Position numbers and translations under genes: made by a program. A DNA stretch of 64,000 nucleotides from Psychrobacillus mangrovi (lineage in GTDB: Bacteria; Bacillota; Bacilli; Bacillales_A; Planococcaceae): the NCBI RefSeq assembly GCF_037104765.1, contig NZ_JBAWSY010000006.1, forward strand, positions 1-64,000. Reading direction: 5' to 3'. Each line of letters starts with the position of its first letter. Positions within the stretch are counted from its first letter, which is position 1. Below the pieces are notes generated by a model that was given only the letters and a program-made list of their open reading frames with translations, was not told the DNA's origin and made no database searches. This document shows, piece after piece, positions 17,011 through 26,129 of this stretch.

Positions 17011-17730
17011 TTACTTTCTTTCATTAGTTAATATACGCATCCTATAGGAATTCATTGCAGTCTCTCCCAGTTGGTCGAGCAAATTATAATTGGCAAATGC
17101 CCCAACCACTGCTCCAATACCAGGTACTAATTGAAACATCTTAACTAAATCAATGTAATCCCGGTATTCCTGTTGGAAGTCACGCCAATCCATATCGGAA
17201 ATTAAATGCTTTTGTTGTTCCCAGTTTTCAATGATAAATAACGTCTCTTTTCGTTTATCCTCACTTGAAAAAGCTAAAAGGAAAATATGCAAGATGAAGA
17301 GACGCTCTTCATAATTCTTTGTGTCATATCCATAAATCGCAGCAGCTTCAAACAGAAATTTCATTTTAATGGATAAAAGTAATGGAAAGTCAGCGAGACC
17401 AAGCAGTAACCCTCCTGCTCCGGTTCCAGCACCTTCAACAACAGCTGTTTTTCTATAAGTTGAAAGCTTCTCTCTAAGTAGTTCGTCTCTTTCAAAGAGG
17501 CTTAGATCTAATGATGAACGTTTTTTAGTTGTAACATTTGATCCCACAAGCGTTGCTTTCACCATATTTTTGATGCTTTCTGTCATCACTTGATGAAACT
17601 TTTCTGGAATTAAACCATTAATCTTTGTCTGAGCGGCCTTAGTTAAACGACCGATTCGACCAGATTCTTTGGTCATTTTGCGCTTCCAAAAATAAAGTTC
17701 CCTCTCTACTTCTATTGTATAGTCAACCAT
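17011..17730 (-). CDS. EcsC-family protein
   Basis: This 239-residue protein matches the EcsC family in general layout: an N-terminal helical segment (YTIEVERELYFWKRKM), then a Gly-rich amphipathic stretch (VEGAGTGAGGLLLGLADFPLLLSIK) and a C-terminal VPGIGAVVGAFANYNLLDQLG segment. The Gly-rich parts may contact membrane. EcsC function is unknown; here it is not next to ecsAB. It is a single gene, convergent with phaP. Confidence 0.8.
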   Translation of the reverse strand: MVDYTIEVERELYFWKRKMTKESGRIGRLTKAAQTKINGLIPEKFHQVMTESIKNMVKATLVGSNVTTKKRSSLDLSLFERDELLREKLSTYRKTAVVEGAGTGAGGLLLGLADFPLLLSIKMKFLFEAAAIYGYDTKNYEERLFILHIFLLAFSSEDKRKETLFIIENWEQQKHLISDMDWRDFQQEYRDYIDLVKMFQLVPGIGAVVGAFANYNLLDQLGETAMNSYRMRILTNERK

Positions 17731-17986
17731 ATGCCCTTCCCTTTCTACACAATTCCTATTTATCTCCTTATTATAATGTATTAGAAGTTAATAAAAAAAT
17801 GTACTTAGGTGGTGTTTACATCTAAGCCTAGAGTCGTAGCTGCTTTATTTTACAAAAAGTTTGTTTTTAGAAAAAAGAAAAACATCTGGATATATAGAAT
17901 TCTATATTTCGTTTTTCTTAGAATATAAATAAACATTGTAGTGTTCAGGTTAAGCTTATATAATTATTAAAGAAATGTAGAAAAAC

Positions 17987-18059
17987 GATCTTGTAGCTCA
18001 GTTGGGAGAGCGCCACCTTGACAGGGTGGAGGTCGCTGGTTCGAACCCAGTCGGGATCA
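17987..18059 (+). tRNA. tRNA-Val (anticodon GAC)
   Basis: The 73-base cloverleaf has acceptor strands GATCTTG/CGGGATC (two G-U pairs), D-arm GCTCAGTTGGGAGAGC, anticodon stem CCACC/GGTGG with loop TTGACAG (anticodon at 18020-18022), and T-arm GCTGG-TTCGAAC-CCAGT. CCA is not encoded. It is a solitary tRNA gene followed by its own hairpin. Confidence 0.95.
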
Positions 18060-18066
18060 TCTTTTG

Positions 18067-18111
18067 AAAAAAGCTTGCAAATGCTGATATTTCAGTGTTT
18101 ACAAGCTTTTT
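18067..18111 (+). terminator. Terminator after tRNA-Val
   Basis: AAAAAGCTTG pairs with CAAGCTTTTT across a 24-base loop, followed by CTTTT. Confidence 0.75.
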
Positions 18112-18285
18112 CTTTTACTAAAATTAACAGACATACACCTCTAGTTTTTGATTTGTCCGCAATTTTACCGCAAGATTAATCTAAAAATTTGTCATTTTCT
18201 TTGACTTTATTTTGAATAGCATCATGAAAAATGTCAGCAAGCGGTTATCGTCCTCAAAGGATGTGCAAAACTAAATTTTAATTTT

Positions 18286-18312
18286 TGTCACAAAACGCCC
18301 TTTCCATTCGCC
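18286..18312 (+). promoter_or_regulatory. ECF41-type sigma factor promoter
   Basis: TGTCACA (18286-18292), a 16-base spacer and CGCC (18309-18312) agree with the ECF41 consensus TGTCACA-N16-CGTC except for one base. It lies 31 bases before the oxidoreductase start, and the operon contains an ECF41-like sigma gene, so autoregulation is likely. Confidence 0.75.
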
Positions 18313-18343
18313 TTATTAGTAAACAAAGAATGGAGTGTTTTTT

Positions 18344-19657
18344 ATGAAACAGTACGATGTTGCAATTGTTGGCGGGGGGATTTCCGGGTTGGTAGCATCT
18401 ATTTACGTAGCAAGGGCCGGTTACTCTGTGATTCTTTTGGAAAAATCCAGCCAATTGGGGGGGCGCGGGCTGACAATAAGAAAGAAGAGCGCGATGCTGA
18501 ATTTAGGAGTGCACGCTTTTTATCAGGATGGGGCAGGTGAAAATATTTTAAAGGAATTAGGTATTTCATTAAAAGGGGCGAACCCTTCTGCTTCAGCGGT
18601 CGGGGTATGGAAAAACAAGGTTTATTCCATTCCAACTGGACCACTTCAGCTTTTGTCCGATAAGTTATTTTCACTAAAAGGAAAAATGAGTCTTACGCGA
18701 CTGATGATGACGTTGAATAAGATCAATACTGATGAAATTGGTAACATTAGCTTAAAAGAGTGGGCTGAGAAGGAAATTGACGTTCCAATGGTTCGCTTCT
18801 TATTATTTGCCATTTGTCGTTCCAACTCTTTCGTCCCTTATCCGGATCTTCACCTTGCAGGACCCGCCTTACAGCAAATGCAGCGGACTTTTAGCGGCAA
18901 AGCTTTTTATATTACTGAAGGTTGGGGAACACTCGTTGAGGACCTTAAAATTCAGGCTTCTTTAGCAGGAGTCACGATCATGAATCGTCGTAACGTAATT
19001 GAAATTAAGCATGATATGAATGTTCAGAGTATTATATTTGGCAATGGCGATACATTAGAGGTACCCTACGTTATCGTTACTGCAGGACTTGAAGAAACGT
19101 ACAATCTTGTAAAAAACGCGGAACATACTAAACTGGAGCTGTGGAAAAGCCAAGCACGTCCAGTAAATGCAGCGTGTTTAGATCTGGTTTTGCGGAAGCT
19201 TCCGAAGCCAGATGTCAATTTTATCGCAGGTTTCTGGATGGATCAGCCAATTTTCTATAACAACCCGACCTCTGTTACGAAAATGAGCGAAGATGGCTCC
19301 GTTGTGATTCATCTTGTCAAGCACCTCGGGACGAATTCAGGGAATGCGAAGTTGGATTTACTCCAATTAGAAAAAGCGATGGACGTTGTTCAACCCGGCT
19401 GGAAAAAAGAAGAAATTACTCGCCAATTTTTACCGCACATTACCGTAAGCCACGATTTTAACTCGCTCGATCGCAATGACCTTTCTCCAGGTCCGTCTGT
19501 CCCAGAGATTCCCGGTTTGTATGTTGCAGGAGATTGGACCGGGCGCGGCGAAATGTTAGTTGACGCATCATTAGGCAGTTCTAAACGGGCGGCACTAGCC
19601 ATTATTGAAGAATTGAATGCGAAGGGAGACATTCATGAACACAGAGAAGTTATATAA
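18344..19657 (+). CDS. FAD-dependent oxidoreductase (phytoene desaturase/amine oxidase-like)
   Basis: This flavoprotein of about 437 residues has the N-terminal dinucleotide motif DVAIVGGGISGLVASIY, then LLEKSSQLGGRG, and a C-terminal FAD-binding block PGLYVAGDWTGRGEMLVDAS. It belongs to the NAD(P)/FAD-dependent protoporphyrinogen/phytoene-oxidase superfamily; the substrate is unknown. The ATG at 18344 has TGGAG at good spacing; the GTG three codons earlier does not. It overlaps the sigma factor gene by 23 bases. ECF41 sigma genes are typically linked to a carboxymuconolactone decarboxylase, oxidoreductase or epimerase gene, and this fits the oxidoreductase variant. Confidence 0.87.
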   Translation: MKQYDVAIVGGGISGLVASIYVARAGYSVILLEKSSQLGGRGLTIRKKSAMLNLGVHAFYQDGAGENILKELGISLKGANPSASAVGVWKNKVYSIPTGPLQLLSDKLFSLKGKMSLTRLMMTLNKINTDEIGNISLKEWAEKEIDVPMVRFLLFAICRSNSFVPYPDLHLAGPALQQMQRTFSGKAFYITEGWGTLVEDLKIQASLAGVTIMNRRNVIEIKHDMNVQSIIFGNGDTLEVPYVIVTAGLEETYNLVKNAEHTKLELWKSQARPVNAACLDLVLRKLPKPDVNFIAGFWMDQPIFYNNPTSVTKMSEDGSVVIHLVKHLGTNSGNAKLDLLQLEKAMDVVQPGWKKEEITRQFLPHITVSHDFNSLDRNDLSPGPSVPEIPGLYVAGDWTGRGEMLVDASLGSSKRAALAIIEELNAKGDIHEHREVI

Positions 19658-20546
19658 TGAATTTAAACCACTACTATTTTCATTGTCATATAATATTTTG
19701 GGCAGTGTATCAGATGCAGAGGATATGGTTCATGAGGCGTTCCTTTCATTAGAAAAAATACCGGAAGAAGATATACGCAATGTAAAGTCTTATATGTGTA
19801 AGATAGTGACACACAGGTCCATTGATTTACTAAAATCTGCTAGTAAGCAACGTGAAACTTATATGGGACCCTGGCTGCCGGAGCCTCTCTTGACAGATTC
19901 GAATCTTCACGGTGATCTTAATCCTTTGGAGAACTATTTGTTGAAAGAATCTCTTTCTACGGCTTATATACTTTTGCTCCAGCATTTCTCGGAGACTGAG
20001 CGGGTCGTTTTTTTATTGCGAGAGGTCTTTCAATACAGTTATCACGACATTGCGGGAATTGTAAACAAAAGTAGTACCAATTGTCGACAGATCTACCATC
20101 GCACCAAAAAAGCTATTGGTGATCTCCCAAAGGTAGATGTCTCAAGAAAAGCTGAAACGTACGCCATGTCAGAAAAATTTGCGAATGCCTTGATGACGGG
20201 AAAAATGGATCAACTGTTAGATGTATTGAAATCGGAGGCTGTGTTGTACACTGATGGTGGAGGGAAGGTACAGGCTGCTTTGCGTCCTATACATGGTTCT
20301 GATAAAATTATCCGGTACTTTAACGCGATTTTCCCAAAAGTGCCTAAAGGGTTCACTTGTGTATTATATGAGATTAATGGACAAACAGGGATCCTCATAA
20401 AAATTGGAGATATCACTTTCACAGTAGTTACCTTCCAATTTAAAGGTGACCACGTTTCGGATGTTTATATCGTTATGAATCCAGAAAAACTCACCCATTT
20501 TAATAACGGAAGAGAAATTAATATATATGAAAATGAACAGAAATAA
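19635..20546 (+). CDS. ECF41-type RNA polymerase sigma factor with SnoaL-like C-terminal domain
   Basis: This protein of about 303 residues has sigma region 2 (YNILGSVSDAEDMVHEAFL), region 4 (ERVVFLLREVFQYSYHDIAG) and a fused SnoaL-like domain. The three ECF41 hallmark motifs are visible: WLPEP (about residue 80), DGGGK (about 207) and NPEKL (about 282, cf. NPDKL). In ECF41 factors the fused domain replaces an anti-sigma factor and modulates activity. The ATG at 19635 has AAGGGAG 6-7 bases upstream; the longer frame opens at 19617. It probably recognises the promoter at 18286. Confidence 0.92.
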   Translation: MNTEKLYNEFKPLLFSLSYNILGSVSDAEDMVHEAFLSLEKIPEEDIRNVKSYMCKIVTHRSIDLLKSASKQRETYMGPWLPEPLLTDSNLHGDLNPLENYLLKESLSTAYILLLQHFSETERVVFLLREVFQYSYHDIAGIVNKSSTNCRQIYHRTKKAIGDLPKVDVSRKAETYAMSEKFANALMTGKMDQLLDVLKSEAVLYTDGGGKVQAALRPIHGSDKIIRYFNAIFPKVPKGFTCVLYEINGQTGILIKIGDITFTVVTFQFKGDHVSDVYIVMNPEKLTHFNNGREINIYENEQK

Positions 20547-20623
20547 TTATTCGACAATGTCGAGATTTTAGAGGATTATGCTTAAACTAGATACTCAATA
20601 CCTCTATACCCTATAATTTTCAC

Positions 20624-20671
20624 AAGCCAAAAGTATACAAGTTATTATACATAACAAAGTATTTTTGGCTT
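20624..20671 (+). terminator. Probable terminator after the sigma factor gene
   Basis: AAGCCAAAAGTATAC pairs with GTATTTTTGGCTT across an AT-rich loop, followed by GCTATTTTTC. Confidence 0.6.
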
Positions 20672-20688
20672 GCTATTTTTCTTGACTC

Positions 20689-20745
20689 AAAAACCTCATT
20701 TACTTATGGTAAGATTCACCGTAATGTATCTAAATGAGGTTTTTA
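20689..20745. terminator. Long bidirectional hairpin
   Basis: AAAAACCTCATTTA pairs with TAAATGAGGTTTTT, and inside it TTATGGT pairs with ACCGTAA, giving a long two-part hairpin with A and T flanks. It lies between the convergent sigma and liv operons. From 20746 to 21035 I see no credible gene. Confidence 0.65.
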
Positions 20746-21035
20746 AGGTTAGGTATTTCACAATAAACTATTCATAACTAACCTATTATTATCATTATTC
20801 ACGTTGTATCATTTGATAAGGATTCTCCATTTCCTCCCAATCTTATATACCCATTATAATTCACACATTCACATAATTTTATCGTTATTTAGAAGTGGAT
20901 CATGAATGAATTATCCATTAACCCGATGGAGGGACGGGGGTTCCTTGTTCCAAAATAACTATCTAGAAGAGGCTAAAATAACTTCAAATATTAATTTACT
21001 TCTCCTATTAATTGAGATACATATAACAACGTATT

Positions 21036-21746
21036 TTACTTTGAACCTAAATACGTTTTTACCAAACTATTATCCCTTAATAATTCTCGTGATTCTCCAT
21101 GCAACTTCACCTCGCCTACTTGTAAAACATATGCTCGGTCAGATATAGCTAAAGCAGCCATGGCTAATTGCTCGACAACCATAACCGTCTTGCCAGATTT
21201 CTTCAACTCTATCAGAGTATCGAATATTTGTTTTACAAATATAGGTGATAAACCCATGGATGGCTCATCAAGAATGACCAAATCAGGATCAGACATAAGT
21301 GCTCTAGATACAGCTAGCATCTGTTGTTCTCCACCACTTAATGTACCAGCATGCTGCGATCTTCTCTCCTTTAATCTTGGAAATCTTTCGTATTCTCTTT
21401 CTATAAGCTCTTGAATTTTTTGTTTCTCTTTTTTAATCGTAAATGCACCTAGAATTAGATTATCCTCTACCGACTGATCACCAAAGACCTGACGACCTTG
21501 AGGGACATGGGATAGACCATATCCTAAAATTTTATGAGCTGGAGTACCTAAAATCTCATTACCCTTATATAGGATAGTACCCTCCTTCGCCTTCAACAAC
21601 CCCGTTATCGCTTTTAATAGTGTAGTTTTCCCAGCCCCATTGGGACCAATAACAGCAACAATTTCACCTTCATTTACTTCCAATGATACCCTGTGTAAAG
21701 CGGACGCTTGACCATAACTAACCGATAGATCTTGTACCTGCAACAA
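21036..21746 (-). CDS. livF: Branched-chain amino acid-type ABC ATPase (LivF-like)
   Basis: This 236-residue ATPase has Walker A GPNGAGKTTLL, the LivF segment GYGLSHVPQGRQVFGDQSVEDNL, signature LSGGEQQML and Walker B DLVILDEPSMGLSP. It pairs with the LivG-type domain of the preceding fusion gene. The TTG start at 21746 lies inside the end of that gene (29-base overlap) with GAGGTG upstream, so translation is coupled. It is the last gene of the operon. Confidence 0.92.
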   Translation of the reverse strand: MLQVQDLSVSYGQASALHRVSLEVNEGEIVAVIGPNGAGKTTLLKAITGLLKAKEGTILYKGNEILGTPAHKILGYGLSHVPQGRQVFGDQSVEDNLILGAFTIKKEKQKIQELIEREYERFPRLKERRSQHAGTLSGGEQQMLAVSRALMSDPDLVILDEPSMGLSPIFVKQIFDTLIELKKSGKTVMVVEQLAMAALAISDRAYVLQVGEVKLHGESRELLRDNSLVKTYLGSK

Positions 21747-23532
21747 GCTGGTTCACCTCTTCCCCTCCAAGATAGGCCTCAATTACCCTTGGATCGTTTT
21801 GAATAGTTTCAGGAGTTCCCTCACAAATTTTCTTACCGAAATCTAATACGGTAATATAATCACAAACATTCATAACTATATCCATATGATGCTCAACCAA
21901 AATAATAGACAATCCTGCATTCTTCAGACGTTGGATCACATCCATGATTTTTTCAATTTCTTTTGGGCTAGCCCCTGCTGCTGGTTCATCTAGAATAAGT
22001 AAATCAGGTTTTAAAGCTAACCCCCTTGCTATTTCAACTAATCGCTGTTCACCATATGGTAAGTCAGACGCCTTTTCATGGGCTCTTTCTTCTAAGCCAA
22101 CAATTCGTAGTAGATCATAAGCTTTTTGTGCATAGTATCGCTCTTCCTTAGATACCTGACCTAGATATAATAGGTTTTTCAGGAATCCTGTTTTGAAGTG
22201 ACGATGAAAACCAACCATGACGTTTTGTAAAACGCTCATGTCCTCAAATAATTGAAGGTTTTGGAATGTTCTGGTAATTCCCTCTTGTGCTATACCATGA
22301 GGAGCATATTTTGTAATGTCCTTTCCTTTCCAAAGAAGGTTTCCGCCAGTCGGCATATAGACTCCACTTAGGACGTTAACAGTGGTACTTTTACCCGAAC
22401 CGTTTGGGCCAATAATCCCATGAACAGTTCCACCTAAAACCTCAATTTCAACATCGTCGATAGCTTTTAATCCACCAAAATGCATAGAAATATTTTTAAG
22501 CTCTAAAAGCTTACCATTAATCCCATCAGGTAAATCTATTGTGGCCTTCCGATCATCATGTAAAATTCCTAAATCCGTATTGACTTTTTTACTAGAAAAC
22601 TTTTTAAAGTATGAAAGTTTGGTGAAGGCACCCACGATCCCATCGGGTAAAAGGATAAGTGCGATTAATAATATTCCACCAAAGATCATTAAGTGATAAT
22701 CTACAAAGTTATGAAGGAATTGCGGTAACCCAATGATAACCGCTGTACCTATAATAGGACCTATCTTTGTTCCTGATCCTCCGATAATAACCGCAATAAG
22801 GAACATAATAGAAAGATTCAATTCAAAAGTTGTACTACTTATAAATTGATTTTGAAAAGCAAACAGTCCTCCACCTACACCTGCTAAAAAAGCAGAAACA
22901 GAAAAGGCTAATATCTTCCAGTTTCGAACGTTAATCCCTAGCACCTCTGAAGCAACTTCACTATTTCCAAAAGCAGTAAAGGTCCTTCCAAAACGACCTC
23001 TAAAGATATTCGTTGCGCCTGCTGTAAATATTATAGCCAAAAGACCAATAAACCACATATATTGAATTTGCCCAAGCTCAAAACCAAATAAGGATGGTAC
23101 CGAAGTTTTGATTCCTGCAGGACCGCCCGTGACATTTACCCAGCGGTTAGCTATAATACTAATCAATTCTCCAAATGCAATTGTTACCATTGCCAGATAA
23201 GGACCTTTCGCTCGTAAGGACAAAAGAGCTACAATCGCTCCAAATACAGCAGCTATTAAGCCAGAGATCAAAATACTTACGAAGAAATTCAATCCTACTG
23301 TCATGGTAAGTATTGCAGAAGAATATGCTCCTATCGCATAAAATCCTACATGCCCCAAGGAAAGCTGATTGGAGAGTCCCACAAGTAGATTTAACCCTAC
23401 GATGACAATGTAGGTAATTAAAAATGTCTGGGCTACATGAATGGTATGAGCATTGTTAAAAAACCAGGGAAATGCATATAAGAGGACGAGCGGTATACCA
23501 ATTTGATAAATCCACCATTTCGCTTTTATCAT
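21718..23532 (-). CDS. Fused branched-chain amino acid-type permease and ATPase (LivM-LivG)
   Basis: This 604-residue fusion has residues 1 to about 310 as a LivM permease with 8-9 helices (GYLNLLVGLSNQLSLGHVGFYAIGA-type signature and the GGSGTKIGPIIGTAV loop). From about 345 to the end it is a LivG ATPase with Walker A GPNGSGKSTT, the YGEQRLVEIAR signature region and LLILDEPAAGASP. A linker rich in Lys, Asp and Ser joins them. LivM and LivG are normally separate; fused forms are known in some lineages. The cargo cannot be read from this gene; with LivH, LivF and the binding protein it makes a full importer. Confidence 0.92.
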   Translation of the reverse strand: MIKAKWWIYQIGIPLVLLYAFPWFFNNAHTIHVAQTFLITYIVIVGLNLLVGLSNQLSLGHVGFYAIGAYSSAILTMTVGLNFFVSILISGLIAAVFGAIVALLSLRAKGPYLAMVTIAFGELISIIANRWVNVTGGPAGIKTSVPSLFGFELGQIQYMWFIGLLAIIFTAGATNIFRGRFGRTFTAFGNSEVASEVLGINVRNWKILAFSVSAFLAGVGGGLFAFQNQFISSTTFELNLSIMFLIAVIIGGSGTKIGPIIGTAVIIGLPQFLHNFVDYHLMIFGGILLIALILLPDGIVGAFTKLSYFKKFSSKKVNTDLGILHDDRKATIDLPDGINGKLLELKNISMHFGGLKAIDDVEIEVLGGTVHGIIGPNGSGKSTTVNVLSGVYMPTGGNLLWKGKDITKYAPHGIAQEGITRTFQNLQLFEDMSVLQNVMVGFHRHFKTGFLKNLLYLGQVSKEERYYAQKAYDLLRIVGLEERAHEKASDLPYGEQRLVEIARGLALKPDLLILDEPAAGASPKEIEKIMDVIQRLKNAGLSIILVEHHMDIVMNVCDYITVLDFGKKICEGTPETIQNDPRVIEAYLGGEEVNQLVAGTRSIG

Positions 23533-23533
23533 A

Positions 23534-24433
23534 TTAGAATTTCTCCTTTACTCGTTTTCCAAATAACCCCTGAGGAAGGACTGCTAAAATGACAAGAATT
23601 AAAAAGAACGCAGCAGCTTCTTTCATGGATGTACTATATAAAGTAAAGAGATTTTCTAATACACCTAGTAAAAGTCCTCCGATAAAAATACCTCGTGGAT
23701 TCTCGATACCACCAATAATTGCAACCGCAAATGCTTTTAATCCTAGGAAAAGACCAATAAATGCACCTGGATGTACCATAGGTCCGACTAAAACTCCACC
23801 TACTCCTGCTAGGATCCCCGCAATTATAAAAGCAATGGAAGCCATTAATCGAGGATTGATTCCCATTAATGAAGCAGCTTCTCTATTAAAGGCAACCGCT
23901 TCAAGCGCCTTTCCAAATAATGATTTCTTTAGGAAGACATATAAAAGTAACATAATAACTGCAGCACTAACTAGTACAAATATATCATGATAGCGGATTT
24001 TCAATATACCCAAATCTAAAATAGCGCGTCCAAATGGAGATGGGGCCATTAAAACATCTCTTCCCCATATAAGCATAGCTACGTTTCTCACAATCATAGA
24101 AACGGCCACAGTACTTAAAATCCAACCAATGGAATGCCAGCTTTTTAACGGACGGATCGCGACTTGTTCCAATCCCCAACCACAAATACCCAGTATGACG
24201 ATAACCAATAGTAATGATGCTATAAAGGCAATCCAAACACCTCCACCTGTAGCAGTTATTGTCATAAAGGTGGATAATCCTATAAGTGAACCAAGCATGA
24301 CGAAGTCACCTTGACCAAAGTTCAAAGTTTTTGTCGTAATAAAAGTAATATAGTAGCCCTGGGCAATAATTGCATAAACGCTTCCATACACTAACCCATT
24401 AATAATGGCTTTTAATATATCTGTTAATTCCAA
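23534..24433 (-). CDS. livH: Branched-chain amino acid-type permease (LivH-like)
   Basis: This 299-residue permease has the LivH N-terminal signature (INGLVYGSVYAIIAQGYYITF, then TLNFGQGDFVMLG) and GAFIGLFLGLKAFAVAIIGG near the C-terminus. It has eight or so helices and pairs with the LivM half of the next gene, which starts almost directly after it. Between this gene and the upstream binding-protein gene lie 114 bases with a weak hairpin (AAGGG/CCCTT). Confidence 0.92.
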   Translation of the reverse strand: MELTDILKAIINGLVYGSVYAIIAQGYYITFITTKTLNFGQGDFVMLGSLIGLSTFMTITATGGGVWIAFIASLLLVIVILGICGWGLEQVAIRPLKSWHSIGWILSTVAVSMIVRNVAMLIWGRDVLMAPSPFGRAILDLGILKIRYHDIFVLVSAAVIMLLLYVFLKKSLFGKALEAVAFNREAASLMGINPRLMASIAFIIAGILAGVGGVLVGPMVHPGAFIGLFLGLKAFAVAIIGGIENPRGIFIGGLLLGVLENLFTLYSTSMKEAAAFFLILVILAVLPQGLFGKRVKEKF

Positions 24434-24547
24434 AGCAAACGCTCCCCCTTGTGTAGTTATACTACAAATATCAAGAAATGGTGAAAAGGGAAATCCTCAT
24501 ATGGACTTACCCTTTACACCAGTTAAAAGATTTATATGATGACTCTA

Positions 24548-25759
24548 TTACTCTGCTGCGACAATTTGTAAATCATCGTTATATGTGGCAATGAATACTT
24601 CGTCAATACCAAATGCTTCATGGTTATCCTTAGTAAAAGGTGCTGATTTAATTGCTGTTACACCTTCAAAGTCCGTGAAGGATTCAATTTGATCACGAAT
24701 TTTTTCACTATCTGTACCAACCTTTTTTATAGCATCTAAGATAAGTTTTGCACTGTCATATCCTTGTGCCGTAGCAATTGGGAATACGTCTTCACTATAC
24801 GCATCCATTACTTTTTCATGGAATTTTTTTGCTGCTTCATTTTGATCAATCGTATATGACTGTACAAAGAATAGATCACCCTTCACAAGATCTCCAACTA
24901 GTTTTAAAACAGTAGGATCACCTGTAGCCCAAGTCGCGTAAATAGGAGCATCCAACCCTTCATTGAAACGAGCTTCAAGTAACTTTGCTGACTGTGGTGC
25001 AAGCCCGTAGAAGATAACTGCTTCCACCCCTGCATTATTCATTTCACGAATAGAAGGCTCTAGATTCAATTCCTTTGGATCAAAGGCTGAAATAACAGTC
25101 GGTTCCAAATTGTAGTTTTCCTTCATTTGCTTAACAATATCTTCTCTTCCACCTTGCCCGTACCCTTCCGTATCATGGATGACACCAAGTTTCGTAAGTC
25201 CTTGTTTATCAATAAGCTCTTTTAAAATAGCGGACACTTGAACCCCATCAAGCGGAGCCACACGGAAAATATAGTTTTTATCAGCATCTTTAAACTCTTG
25301 TGTGATTTTTGAACCTGTAGCTACTGGAACAACTTCAGGAATTTTTGCCTCTTGAGTAAATTGAATGTGAGCCATGGCATTCCCAGAGTTAGCAGGTCCA
25401 ACTAAGGCTACAATTTTATCTTGACTAATTAATTTTTGAACAATCTCGACAGACTTTTCTGGTTTAGCTTCATCATCATAAAGGACTAGGTTTGCATTTT
25501 GTCCCTCAAAGCCGCCAGCATCGTTAAACTCTTTAACAGCTAGGTCCACACCTCTTTTTACTCCTTCACCAAATAGAGCTGTCCCCCCCGACATAGAAAT
25601 AGCTAAACCTATGTTAAAGGACTCCTTAACTGAAGAATCCCCAGAATTACTACTAGCTGCGGAATTTGTTTTTGTTTCTTCTACCTTCGGACTACATCCT
25701 GCTAAAATTGTAAATAATACCATAAAAACCACTAGAAAGATTGCACTTGATTTTTTCAA
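24548..25759 (-). CDS. Branched-chain amino acid-type substrate-binding lipoprotein
   Basis: This Peripla_BP_6 protein of about 403 residues has a signal peptide ending in the lipobox ILAGC, a Ser/Asn/Asp linker, then NIGLAISMSGGTALFGEGVKRG and the ALVGPANSGNAMA and YNLEPTVISAFDPKE segments. The longest frame starts at 25834, but GGGAGGG lies 8 bases before the TTG at 25759 and gives a normal signal length, so TTG is used. It is the first gene of the liv-like operon. The ligand could be amino acids, amides or aromatic acids; nearby remnants of hydroxybutyrate genes are suggestive only. Confidence 0.9.
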   Translation of the reverse strand: MKKSSAIFLVVFMVLFTILAGCSPKVEETKTNSAASSNSGDSSVKESFNIGLAISMSGGTALFGEGVKRGVDLAVKEFNDAGGFEGQNANLVLYDDEAKPEKSVEIVQKLISQDKIVALVGPANSGNAMAHIQFTQEAKIPEVVPVATGSKITQEFKDADKNYIFRVAPLDGVQVSAILKELIDKQGLTKLGVIHDTEGYGQGGREDIVKQMKENYNLEPTVISAFDPKELNLEPSIREMNNAGVEAVIFYGLAPQSAKLLEARFNEGLDAPIYATWATGDPTVLKLVGDLVKGDLFFVQSYTIDQNEAAKKFHEKVMDAYSEDVFPIATAQGYDSAKLILDAIKKVGTDSEKIRDQIESFTDFEGVTAIKSAPFTKDNHEAFGIDEVFIATYNDDLQIVAAE

Positions 25760-25850
25760 AAAAATTCCCTCCCTTTTTGATAAACCTAAAGTTAACTTAT
25801 TGATAATAACAGCTAAATGAAAGAAAAATACCATTTACTAATACTCTTTC

Positions 25851-26117
25851 TTATTGGACTATGTAGCCACCATCAATAACAATCGCTTGTCCAGTAATAC
25901 CCTTTGCTTTTTTAATTTGTCTATTTTTCAATAAGTCCCCTATCCCAATCGTAAACCCTACAATTATTGAAATAATCGTAAGTTCCTTTAACCCCCTTTC
26001 AATATAACCCCAAGATAAATTTTCCAGGTATACCTCTAGTCCAAATCCTTCAAAGAGAAATGTATTTCCGTCTTTGATCAATCGGAAAGTAATTCCATCC
26101 ATCCAATTAACCTCCAT
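25851..26117 (-). pseudogene. Chimeric remnant with the C-terminus of an SDR (3-hydroxybutyrate dehydrogenase-like)
   Basis: The last 17-18 codons (25851-25904), GITGQAIVIDGGY, are the standard C-terminus of short-chain dehydrogenases such as 3-hydroxybutyrate dehydrogenase. The preceding 70 residues do not look like an SDR and contain one hydrophobic segment (TIISIIVGFTIGIGDLL). The frame therefore looks like a deletion junction. No good ribosome binding site precedes it. Next to it lies a broken CoA-transferase gene of the same pathway. Confidence 0.6.
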
Positions 26118-26129
26118 TAAATTAAATAG

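Noticed and set aside
17987..18059. tRNA-Val as attachment site of an integrated element
   Set aside because: No duplicate of the tRNA 3' end and no integrase gene are visible in the window.
20906..21148. 80-residue plus-strand frame before livF
   Set aside because: It overlaps the end of livF, has no ribosome site and shows no protein-like pattern.
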